Shown here piece by piece: positions 28,495 to 35,561 of a DNA stretch of 64,000 nucleotides; the stretch's first letter is position 1; each line of letters starts with the position of its first letter. The notes below the pieces were generated by a model that saw only the letters and a program-made list of their open reading frames with translations, did not search any database and had not been told where the DNA came from. This DNA comes from Gracilibacillus orientalis (GTDB taxonomy: Bacteria; Bacillota; Bacilli; Bacillales; Amphibacillaceae). The translations under genes and the position numbers were made by a program. Location: contig NZ_FOTR01000015.1 of assembly GCF_900114645.1 (NCBI RefSeq), positions 1-64,000 on the forward strand. Reading direction: 5' to 3'.

Positions 28495-28528
28495 AGCACC
28501 TACCGAATAAGTAGGTGCTAACCTTTTA
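28495..28528 (+). terminator. Terminator of the acetyltransferase gene
   Basis: Perfect stem AGCACCTAC / GTAGGTGCT with loop CGAATAA, followed by a T-rich stretch. Confidence 0.85.
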
Positions 28529-28554
28529 TATCAATAGTTTGACCATTACGAAAA

Positions 28555-28586
28555 CACCCACGAGTTCACCCACGAAACACCCACGG
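28555..28586. promoter_or_regulatory. att arm-type repeat array, right
   Basis: Repeats at 28555, 28567 and 28578 (CACCCACGA, CACCCACGA, CACCCACGG) with the same 12/11 spacing as at 19434-19465. Located about 105 bases left of the right-hand glnA-derived core. Confidence 0.7.
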
Positions 28587-28690
28587 ATTTAGGAAATGAT
28601 TGACTTTAATTGATATAACTAATTATTTAAAAGGTTGATTTATCAATCATTTGATATGATCTGGTCAAGTTTCTTCCTATTAGAATGTAG

Positions 28691-28743
28691 TCCGTACGCA
28701 AGTACATCCTTGGGAAAGAGAACAATACATCCAAACATATTAA
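28691..28743 (+). repeat. attR core: displaced 3' end of glnA
   Basis: Copy of 19310-19362, 52 of 53 identical, including the glnA stop codon but with no glnA sequence before it. It marks the right edge of the integrated element. A hairpin terminator follows as it does after glnA. Confidence 0.9.
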
Positions 28744-28749
28744 GAAGCA

Positions 28750-28784
28750 AAACCCTTGGCACTTTTGGTGTCGGGGGTTTTATT
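28750..28784 (+). terminator. Probable original glnA terminator, displaced
   Basis: AACCCTTGGCAC pairs with GTGTCGGGGGTT (several G-T pairs), followed by TTATTTTG. It stands to the attR core as 19370-19404 does to glnA. Confidence 0.65.
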
Positions 28785-28810
28785 TTGTTTTAAAATTAGT
28801 GGTTTTCAAG

Positions 28811-28841
28811 TCCCGCAGCGTCACCCACGAAACATCCACAG
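28811..28841. promoter_or_regulatory. Third, degraded att arm-type array
   Basis: CACCCACGA at 28822 and CATCCACAG at 28833 (spacing 11), with a further degenerate unit just before. It lies about 79 bases right of the attR core, as the left array lies 72 bases right of attL. This suggests that a second element once sat here in tandem. Confidence 0.55.
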
Positions 28842-28937
28842 AAATTATGAAAGGTGGAATGGCACAAATTTATTTGTTTGTTTCTTAAACATGTTCAATT
28901 ACTTTTAAGAGAGAAAATTTATAAAGTAAGGAAATAC

Positions 28938-28968
28938 TTAAGCCCTGGCGTGGAAAGCCGGGGCTTAA
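28938..28968 (-). terminator. GTGGAA-loop hairpin, after padC copy 2
   Basis: TTAAGCCCTGG / CCGGGGCTTAA with loop CGTGGAAAG, 59 bases beyond the padC stop on the minus strand. Confidence 0.75.
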
Positions 28969-29026
28969 ATGAAAACTAAATAATTTTATTTTTAGTCAAT
29001 TAAATTCATTTAGTAGTAACTGTCGT

Positions 29027-29530
29027 TTAAAAAGTTAACTTTTCAGAGCGTATATCTTCGGTCATGCCATCATAAGGAGCTTCTGAAATAATCTGTTCGT
29101 TATTCAATCCCTCATTTTTGAAGAAAGTGATATTTGCAAACTCAGGAACCACATGCTTAGGGTAAGTTTCATATTTTAAGCGTGATTCTTCTATCATGTC
29201 TATGAAGTCATTTTGGTAACAAACAGTAATTTCAGGATGTTCATGGACCCATTTAGGGAAGAAAATTATCCCATGCATGCGCTTGTCATTAGGCATAAAA
29301 TTGAGTGATACATCTGTACCCGTTGGTTCAGTCCAGGACACTTTAAATACACCATCTACAATTTTAACTAGATCTACTTTTTGGTCGCGAACCCATCGGC
29401 CCCCTACCATTCCACTGTGGATGCGGTAATCAATGGTGTTTTTATTTTTAATGTAGATTTCGTATTCCCAACCATTTTCATACGTATAAATTAAATGGCT
29501 TCCTAAAAATTCTTCTAGTTCCTTCAACAC
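29027..29530 (-). CDS. padC: Phenolic acid decarboxylase, copy 2
   Basis: A 167-residue PadC with 155 residues identical to the copy at 25697-26200 by my count; the changes cluster in the C-terminal third and are conservative. GTG start and AAAGGAGTGG site are identical, and the upstream 90 bases and the downstream hairpin are also related. It lies just outside attR. It looks intact. Two copies in direct orientation 3.3 kb apart could recombine and delete the attR core between them. Confidence 0.92.
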   Translation of the reverse strand: MLKELEEFLGSHLIYTYENGWEYEIYIKNKNTIDYRIHSGMVGGRWVRDQKVDLVKIVDGVFKVSWTEPTGTDVSLNFMPNDKRMHGIIFFPKWVHEHPEITVCYQNDFIDMIEESRLKYETYPKHVVPEFANITFFKNEGLNNEQIISEAPYDGMTEDIRSEKLTF

Positions 29531-29731
29531 ATGACCACTCCTTTGAATTTATCTGTTTTTAAACTTTAGCTCTCTTAATACATCCTTCTACACAACCCAA
29601 CAAAATTCCTGCAAAAACATCATGATTCTATTAAATTTATCCATACTAAAAAAAGCAGTGCTCTTAAATCATACACCATTGCTCCAAGCCCACCACTCAT
29701 AAATGGTAGGTATTTTATTTAAAATGAAAAT

Positions 29732-29755
29732 GGACCGGCGTGGAACAACCGGTCC
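29732..29755 (-). terminator. GTGGAA-loop hairpin, beside the DUF378 remnant
   Basis: Perfect stem GGACCGG / CCGGTCC with loop CGTGGAACAA. The half-hairpin at window base 1 is its homologue. Confidence 0.75.
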
Positions 29756-29789
29756 TAACAAATGACGTGGATTATGAATTTCAAAATGT

Positions 29790-29990
29790 CTATGCTAAAT
29801 TTCTATCTCTTACAGTTCCTCATTCATCCTCATCTGCTGGAGTAAACAATAAAGGTAAGCAACATAAAGCACCGATTCCTACTAATGTATAGGTGACTCT
29901 GGATAGTACAGCGTCTTACCCCCAAAATATAGGGGCAACCAAATCAAATTGAAATAATGCAATTAACCCCCCAGTTTATGCCGTTGTGGG
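29790..29990 (-). pseudogene. Decayed copy of the DUF378 gene
   Basis: The stretch aligns with 115-300 over most of its length, for example CTACTAATGT followed by a changed AGG, and CAACCAAATCAAATTGAAAT. Insertions and deletions break every frame, and the 5' end of the gene is missing. The parental gene is at 60-350. Confidence 0.8.
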
Positions 29991-30005
29991 GAAGTCGTTC
30001 TTCTC

Positions 30006-30085
30006 TGTAGTCAAAGAGTTGCAACGTCATCTTAACAAAGGCACATTATAATTAACAAGTCGTGAATACAATATCTATGTAGTTA
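30006..30085 (+). pseudogene. 3' fragment of an endolysin gene
   Basis: The frame from about 30023 reads SVVKELQRHLNKGTL and stop, against SLVVKELQRRLNKGTF at the end of the endolysin at 23337-24395. The 35 bases after the stop also match (GTGAATACAATATCTATGTA here, CTGAATACAAAATCTATGTA there). Only this tail survives. Confidence 0.8.
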
Positions 30086-30091
30086 ACAAAA

Positions 30092-30116
30092 AGCCCAGGT
30101 GAGGAAAGCTTGGGCT
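30092..30116 (-). terminator. GTGGAA-type hairpin (GAGGAA variant) after the zinc-ribbon gene
   Basis: Stem AGCCCAGG / CTTGGGCT with loop TGAGGAAAG, 20 bases beyond the stop of the minus-strand gene. Confidence 0.75.
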
Positions 30117-30135
30117 TGAATGTTTAAACTTATAT

Positions 30136-30426
30136 TCATTTTTTTAATGATAACCCTTCTTCTTCTAATGAAGCTCTCATAGTAGGTAAAGAAGCCGGTC
30201 CAATACCATGAAATTTTAATATTTCTTTTTCAGTGTACTTCGATAATTTTTCCAAAGTATCAATTCCTTCGTGAATTAATGCATTTCTTGCAGGTGAACT
30301 AAGTTTCGAAAGGAATCCACTTTTAGGTTTATTCTCTTTATCACAGGTAGGGCAACTTCGACACTCACTACTTTTGTAATACTTATGTCCCTTTTCACAA
30401 ACTTTTAATTTTTTTTCTGCTGCCAA
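30136..30426 (-). CDS. Zinc-ribbon plus RNA polymerase alpha-CTD-like protein
   Basis: A 96-residue protein, TTG start with GGAGGGA before it. The N-terminal third carries four cysteines, CEKGH and CRSCPTC, consistent with a small zinc ribbon. The C-terminal half (SSPARNALIHEGIDTLEKLS and FHGIGPASLPTMRASLEEEG) has the helix-hairpin-helix pattern of the alpha subunit C-terminal domain, which binds DNA or protein. Similar stand-alone proteins occur in Bacillaceae without a known role. Confidence 0.75.
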   Translation of the reverse strand: MAAEKKLKVCEKGHKYYKSSECRSCPTCDKENKPKSGFLSKLSSPARNALIHEGIDTLEKLSKYTEKEILKFHGIGPASLPTMRASLEEEGLSLKK

Positions 30427-30480
30427 ACTAATCCCTCCAACTTTTACAATTAATAATTAAATTCTAGCACAAATAGTGTG

Positions 30481-30513
30481 AAAAGACTCCGGCGTGGAAA
30501 ACCGGTGTCTTTT
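30481..30513 (-). terminator. GTGGAA-loop hairpin after the frameshifted lipoprotein
   Basis: AAAAGACTCCGG / CCGGTGTCTTTT with loop CGTGGAAAA. About 80 bases beyond the restored stop codon on the minus strand. Confidence 0.75.
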
Positions 30514-30595
30514 AAATACTATATTATTAATATCCTTTTGCTCATCGTTTTGAAAATTATTAATGCACAATTGCGATTAAGCATGCATGCCTTGA

Positions 30596-31089
30596 CTACT
30601 TATCTACAACCGAAGTAGGTACATTATTTGAGTAATTTTCTACAATACTTGTATTGTCTGCCTTTTCAAAAATATTAAAATAATAATCGGAATGGTCAAT
30701 AGGATAATAATTCTCAGGGCTTTCATTCAAAGAGATTTGAACTTTGTATGTAGCATCTTCATCTGCTGCTTTGAATTTAACTGATCCATTAGTGGATTCA
30801 TCATTTAAAGAGAGGTTTGCAGTTAGTTTATGATGAGTATACTCACCATCTATTTCTCTAATTTCTCCTATAAAAAAATTTGATCACGGTACTCTGATAA
30901 AAGAAAATTTTTATTAGTAGATGTTGTTATATCAACAACAGCCCCTTGTATGTTATTGGTTTCAATAAATGCTTGTAGAGCTTTGTTTTTTGTAGCATAA
31001 GTATCTTCACTTGAATTTAAATCATAACCTGAATTGCATCCAATTAATAATAATAAGAAACTAATCATTACAATAGTTCTTTTCTTCAA
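30596..31089 (-). pseudogene. Lipoprotein gene with a homopolymer frameshift
   Basis: The frame opens with MKKRTIVMISFLLLLIGCNS, a signal peptide with lipobox LIGC, and runs 73 codons to ...EYRDQIFL and stop. In another frame, directly after a run of seven A (30872-30878 on the plus strand), coding continues as IGEIREIDGEYTHHKLTANL, then SLNESPENYYPIDHSDYYFN, and ends ...VPTSVVDK at 30596. Adding one base to the run restores a single lipoprotein of about 164 residues. It may be a dead gene, a phase-variable gene or a sequencing error. Function unknown. Confidence 0.75.
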
Positions 31090-31115
31090 ATGAGAACCCC
31101 CCCATATAAATTATA

Positions 31116-31151
31116 GAAACACAACTGATATAATTATATCAGTTGTGTTTC
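31116..31151. terminator. Perfect 16-bp palindromic hairpin
   Basis: GAAACACAACTGATAT pairs with ATATCAGTTGTGTTTC around AATT. It lies upstream of the start of the frameshifted lipoprotein gene, so it is not that gene's terminator; it may end a lost gene or be an operator. Confidence 0.55.
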
Positions 31152-31339
31152 TGGTAGATAAACTATTAAAACTGTACAAAATATGTTCCATTAGGTTCAT
31201 CGGTTGACATTCGCTGAGGTGAGCTGGCTTTAATGTCTTCATCTAATAGTTTATAGCATTTGAATACGCTCTTAAATTACCATATATTCTATCATAATAA
31301 GGGGAAAATCTGACGTAACCTGTTTCATTTGTTCTTCTC

Positions 31340-31500
31340 CTATGTGTTTTCTTTTTGTGTATTATTTAGTAATTCTACAACACCTTCGATAGAATTTAAT
31401 AACAAAGATGCACCCTCCCTAATATATCTATATTTGGTGTTTGCAGTAAAATATGATGTAATCTCCAGGGTTATAGACAGATTGTTGTATGTTTTTTGAT
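31340..31500 (-). pseudogene. Possible C-terminal gene fragment
   Basis: On the minus strand one frame reads LEITSYFTANTKYRYIREGA then SLLLNSIEGVVELLNNTQKE and ends in a TAG at 31340. It looks like the end of a helical protein, but no start codon with a ribosome site is present. Family not recognised. Confidence 0.35.
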
Positions 31501-31629
31501 AATGAAACAACATTTACAAAATATATATATTGGTAGGTTTTTATGAAAAAAATATAAATAATCAACTATTTGATGTAAGAATATTGTTATGATACATTTC
31601 GTTAACAATTTTATGCTAGGAGGATATGT

Positions 31630-32007
31630 TTGAAAAAAGTCGTTATTAGTTTGTGTTGTTGTTGTGTATTTATTGTGATGACTGGTGGTTGTCAACAGAT
31701 TGAAGAAAATGAAACTATATTTATAGGTGAAAGTAGTAATTGGATAGTTAAACTAGTTGAATATCCTGATGAACATGGAGAGTTTGTTGTCGTACCAAAT
31801 ATGGATATAAATAAAGACATCACAGATTTCTCAGTGTTTATTGATGGAGAAAATAATAGTTCAAGTTATAATAAAAGCATTTTAAAAAAAGGAGAAGAAA
31901 TATCTATTTATGAAGTTGAAGAAAGAGTAGAAAAGTTTAAAAAACATGATTCTTTAAAAGTAATTATTACTTGGGACAATGAGCATGAGGAATTTCATGT
32001 AAAATAG
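31630..32007 (+). CDS. Small lipoprotein of unknown function
   Basis: A 125-residue protein from a TTG with TAGGAGGATA before it. The signal peptide MKKVVISLCCCCVFIVMTGG ends in lipobox MTGGC; four adjacent cysteines inside the hydrophobic core are unusual. The mature part is charged and beta-rich (WIVKLVEYPDEHGEFVVVPN). Family not recognised. It would be anchored to the outer face of the membrane. Confidence 0.7.
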   Translation: MKKVVISLCCCCVFIVMTGGCQQIEENETIFIGESSNWIVKLVEYPDEHGEFVVVPNMDINKDITDFSVFIDGENNSSSYNKSILKKGEEISIYEVEERVEKFKKHDSLKVIITWDNEHEEFHVK

Positions 32008-32174
32008 TTGAAATTGAATTGTAATGTGTTACAAAACACCCTCCAAAAACACCCCGAAAAGTTAATCATTAGAACTATCTTTGATTTGATTAAAAATATG
32101 ATTCGTATATAGCCATGGATTTTTTCATCTATTCGTTACAGTTTAATTTGTTTGAGTTGAAATCTGAATTATGT

Positions 32175-32217
32175 ATCAAGATACAGAAAGGAGATTATTT
32201 CCCCATCTGTATCTTGG
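32175..32217 (-). terminator. Hairpin downstream of the YjcZ-type gene
   Basis: TCAAGATACAGA pairs with TCTGTATCTTGGA, 38 bases beyond the small gene's stop on the minus strand. No T run follows, so termination is uncertain. Confidence 0.5.
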
Positions 32218-32254
32218 AGAGGAGAGTGTATAGAGTGAATACATTTAAAACATA

Positions 32255-32362
32255 TTAATAACCACCATAGCCACCACCGAAGGAAGCACCAATGATGATT
32301 AAAAGAATAAACAGGACTACAATCAATGCAAAACCAGATCCATATCCAACACCTGCACTCAT
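32255..32362 (-). CDS. YjcZ family sporulation peptide
   Basis: A 35-residue peptide: [20 protein letters not shown] then a [11 protein letters not shown]-type end, with AAGGAGGTG before the ATG. A single hydrophobic helix flanked by glycine/tyrosine-rich ends defines the YjcZ/YhjA-like family of tiny proteins made during sporulation in Bacillus. Role undefined. Confidence 0.88.
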   Translation of the reverse strand: MSAGVGYGSGFALIVVLFILLIIIGASFGGGYGGY

Positions 32363-32707
32363 AAAGTAACACCTCCTTGAATTAAGATATTACATGGTAT
32401 GCAGATTTCTAGAAACTGCATTGGCAAGGGTCATTTTTTTTTTGAAAATAGGCAGATTTCATCTTATAAAAATGAAACGTGTTACAGATAGAACCACGAA
32501 TAAGCAAAATCTCTAAACAATGTCCCTCTAAAGGTTACTTCTACATTTTAAAATCATGGAAATAAGGTACACAAGGAGTATTTGTGGCCTATCAATTGAA
32601 ACAAGTATTAGAATTGCTTTAATTTTCCGCTTCTCTAATATATCTTAACTTCGCAATACGATTTGATTTAAAGCCCTTCACTTGTAGGAACAAAATCTGT
32701 TCAAAAG
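32363..32707. other. 345-bp intergenic stretch
   Basis: AT-rich, no gene supported. The last 36 bases are in frame with the following gene without an internal stop or ATG, which may be a lost 5' part of it. Confidence 0.4.
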
Positions 32708-33220
32708 GTGGCAGAACTGACATTACCTATAACTGCGTTTGGTTTAGACGTTCTCGATGATCTAGTATCAGTTGATGTTGTTCCAAATCTAAATGAGGTT
32801 ACTCAAAATGCTCGTATTATAAGGGATAAGGTCGTTAACATCGGAGTTCTGCCAGTAACAATTACTGTTACAATTGCAGGCATAGATTTACCAGTTACGT
32901 TATCCACTTCAATTCCTTTTCAAGAGCACACAGACTTTCCAGGAGCTTGTCCAGAAGATACCTTACAAGAAACACCTCTTGAAGTGGAAGGAATTTTCAC
33001 TCAACCTGGGGTACCAGTAATAACTGGACCTGTAGTTGGTGACTTGGTTACAGGTATTTTATTTAAAGTAGTTTTACGAACAAATATAACTGTTATTCGA
33101 CCAGTTATTCAAGATGCGCAAGGAAATGTTTGCGATGTAAATCAGAATCGCTGTGAAAATTTAGGGGATGCACCTTCCTTCACACTTCCTGCACCCGAAA
33201 ATGGTAATGGTTTATTATAA
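32708..33220 (+). CDS. Beta-rich hypothetical protein, possibly a spore-surface protein
   Basis: A 170-residue protein without signal peptide, rich in V, I, P and T (LPVTITVTIAGIDLPVTLST, LFKVVLRTNITVIRPVIQD), with cysteines in GACPED and NVCDVNQNRC. I do not recognise a named family; neighbours and composition hint at an exosporium or coat protein, which is weak evidence. The GTG at 32708 lacks a properly spaced ribosome site. The open frame extends back to 32672 with no usable start, so the true start may have been lost. Confidence 0.55.
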   Translation: MAELTLPITAFGLDVLDDLVSVDVVPNLNEVTQNARIIRDKVVNIGVLPVTITVTIAGIDLPVTLSTSIPFQEHTDFPGACPEDTLQETPLEVEGIFTQPGVPVITGPVVGDLVTGILFKVVLRTNITVIRPVIQDAQGNVCDVNQNRCENLGDAPSFTLPAPENGNGLL

Positions 33221-33269
33221 TAATTAACGAGACTACCACTCAAGTTATATCTATTGTAATTTGAGCAAT

Positions 33270-33332
33270 GTCCTTATCATCGTTTCCATTTCTTCTTTCA
33301 AATTCCGATTAGTAAATAATGATGATAAGGAC
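33270..33332. repeat. Inverted repeat between the hypothetical gene and lexA
   Basis: GTCCTTATCATC at 33270-33281 and its perfect complement GATGATAAGGAC at 33321-33332 bracket 39 bases. Could be a hairpin terminator with a long loop or the ends of a tiny mobile repeat. Confidence 0.5.
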
Positions 33333-33453
33333 TATACATTTAATATTAAGAATGGAAGAGTTCACCTACAAACATCTAAATAGCTTTATGGAATATCACT
33401 CTTAATTAACATAATATTATTACAGTGAAATTATAGGGTATTGCTTAGATTAA

Positions 33454-33496
33454 TACAAAAAAGTGCGTACTTTATTAAGTACGCACTTTTTTGTAT
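33454..33496 (-). terminator. Terminator of lexA
   Basis: Very strong stem: 33454-33474 pairs with 33476-33496, core AAGTGCGTACTT / AAGTACGCACTT, with T runs on both sides; it can act in both directions. Confidence 0.92.
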
Positions 33497-33508
33497 ACCT
33501 AAACTTAT

Positions 33509-34129
33509 TTATATACTACGATACAATCCGACAACTTTTCCTAATATACTGACATTATAATAAATTAGCGGCTCCATGGTTGCATTTTCTGGCTGGAGAC
33601 GTATATGATCCGTTTCTTTAAAGAAACGTTTCACAGTTGCTTCACTGTCTTCTGTCATCGCAACTACAATATCACCGTTTTCTGCTGTGTTTTGTTGTTT
33701 GACGATTACTTTGTCTCCATCTAATATACCAGCTTCGATCATACTATCTCCTTCAATGATCAGTACAAATAACTGTTCGCTTACATGCATCTCATTGTGC
33801 GGAATCGGTATATATTCTTCAATATTTTCAACTGCTGTAATCGGAAGACCTGCTGTTACTTTCCCGATTACAGGTGCAAAAGTGGCTTCTGTTTTTGGAA
33901 TATCCAGTTCCCCATCTTGTGGAAGTACTTCTATAGCTCTTGGTTTAGTAGGATCACGTCTGATATAGCCTTTCTTCTCCAATCTGGCTAGATGACCGTG
34001 AACGGTTGAACTTGATGCTAAACCAACTGCTTCCCCAATCTCACGAACAGATGGCGGGTATCCTTTTAGCTCTACTTGCTCTTTAATATAAGCTAATATC
34101 TCCTCTTGTCGTTTTGATAGATTTGTCAT
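33509..34129 (-). CDS. lexA: SOS repressor LexA
   Basis: A 206-residue repressor. Winged-helix DNA-binding domain at residues 1-65, self-cleavage site A93-G94 (KVTAGLPI), catalytic S129 ([10 protein letters not shown]) and K167 (ATVKRFF). Autocleavage is stimulated by RecA on single-stranded DNA, relieving repression of repair and division-inhibition genes. AAGGAGATT precedes the ATG. It is divergent from the yneA-like/yneB/ynzC unit, with three LexA boxes between. Confidence 0.98.
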   Translation of the reverse strand: MTNLSKRQEEILAYIKEQVELKGYPPSVREIGEAVGLASSSTVHGHLARLEKKGYIRRDPTKPRAIEVLPQDGELDIPKTEATFAPVIGKVTAGLPITAVENIEEYIPIPHNEMHVSEQLFVLIIEGDSMIEAGILDGDKVIVKQQNTAENGDIVVAMTEDSEATVKRFFKETDHIRLQPENATMEPLIYYNVSILGKVVGLYRSI

Positions 34130-34191
34130 ATTTAAATCTCCTTACACGTATTATTTATTAATAAAAGTATAGCACAGCGAGGTAATATTTA

Positions 34192-34264
34192 CAAACATTC
34201 GTTCGAGAAAAACTGTTGACACGGACACCTGTTCGTGTATAATAAAGGTACGAACAAAAGTTCT
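34192..34264. promoter_or_regulatory. Three LexA boxes and the divergent SOS promoter
   Basis: Matches to the Bacillus box CGAACNNNNGTTCG: CAAACATTCGTTCG (34192-34205), CGGACACCTGTTCG (34222-34235) and CGAACAAAAGTTCT (34251-34264). The middle one fills the spacer of a strong promoter, TTGACA at 34216-34221 and TATAAT at 34238-34243, that drives the plus-strand unit. Tight repression of that unit is expected. Confidence 0.9.
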
Positions 34265-34279
34265 GTGGAGGGATTTATT

Positions 34280-34375
34280 ATGTTAAAAAATATATCTAAG
34301 GTTGACATTTTCTATTTGATTGCATTTATACTTGCTCTTGTCTTTTTTTATTTTTCAGCTGTAACAAGTATATAG
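34280..34375 (+). CDS. 31-residue SOS-controlled membrane peptide in the yneA position
   Basis: MLKNISKVDIFYLIAFILAL followed by a VFFYFSAVTSI end. GTGGAGGGA lies before the ATG. It consists of little more than one transmembrane helix. In B. subtilis this position holds YneA, a division inhibitor of about 105 residues with a similar membrane anchor and a C-terminal LysM. Here the extracellular LysM part is absent, and yneB follows 17 bases later. It may be a minimal division inhibitor or a truncated YneA. Confidence 0.7.
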   Translation: MLKNISKVDIFYLIAFILALVFFYFSAVTSI

Positions 34376-34380
34376 AATAA

Positions 34381-35055
<675 letters not shown>

Positions 35056-35166
35056 AATAAAGATAGGGTATACTATTCGTGTATACTCTTTTTTCATGTA
35101 GAGAATGTAAAATATGATAAATGAGTGAACAGTTATTTTGGAATAGAAAAGAGGTGTCAACTCTCT

Positions 35167-35394
35167 ATGTTATCGAAGGAAAAAATTGCTCGTATTAATG
35201 AATTAGCGAACAAAGCGAAAAATGAAGGATTAACGGATGAAGAAAAGCAGGAACAAAAATCTTTGCGTGAAGCTTATCTGAAAAACGTTAAAAAATCATT
35301 TAAAAACCATATGAAAGGGATGACAGTCGTCGATCCTAACGGAAATGATGTCACTCCGGAAAAAGTAAAACATTTAAGAGAGAAGAAAAAGTAG
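35167..35394 (+). CDS. ynzC: DUF896 family protein YnzC
   Basis: A 75-residue helical protein. I start at ATG 35167, the position that gives the family N-terminus [18 protein letters not shown], with AGAGGTG 10 bases before. [19 protein letters not shown]-like end ([17 protein letters not shown]) is typical. Last gene of the SOS unit. Function unknown. Confidence 0.92.
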   Translation: MLSKEKIARINELANKAKNEGLTDEEKQEQKSLREAYLKNVKKSFKNHMKGMTVVDPNGNDVTPEKVKHLREKKK

Positions 35395-35413
35395 TGATTT
35401 CTACTTTTTCTTC
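35382..35413 (+). terminator. Terminator overlapping the ynzC stop
   Basis: Perfect stem GAAGAAAAAGTAG / CTACTTTTTCTTC, loop TGATTT; the stop codon TAG is part of the stem. Confidence 0.8.
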
Positions 35414-35561
35414 AAAATCTGATAAAATGTAACAAATACTGGATATTCCTAAAGAAATTACTCGCTTTTTGACTTGATATACTTGTCTTTAAAGTGATTT
35501 CGTTATAGGATTATAAATGTGCGTACATATTTTGCAATTTTGAAAGGGGACAAATTAAACG

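Larger units (their letters stand above)
29531..30135. other. 605-bp region of decayed fragments
   Basis: It holds a short stretch upstream of padC copy 2 that matches the region upstream of copy 1, then a GTGGAA-loop hairpin, the DUF378 remnant, the endolysin 3' remnant and another hairpin. No intact gene is present. Confidence 0.7.
31090..31629. other. 540-bp region between two lipoprotein genes
   Basis: Contains a perfect palindrome (31116-31151) and a coding-like minus-strand fragment (31340-31500). Otherwise very AT-rich without a supported gene. Confidence 0.5.
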
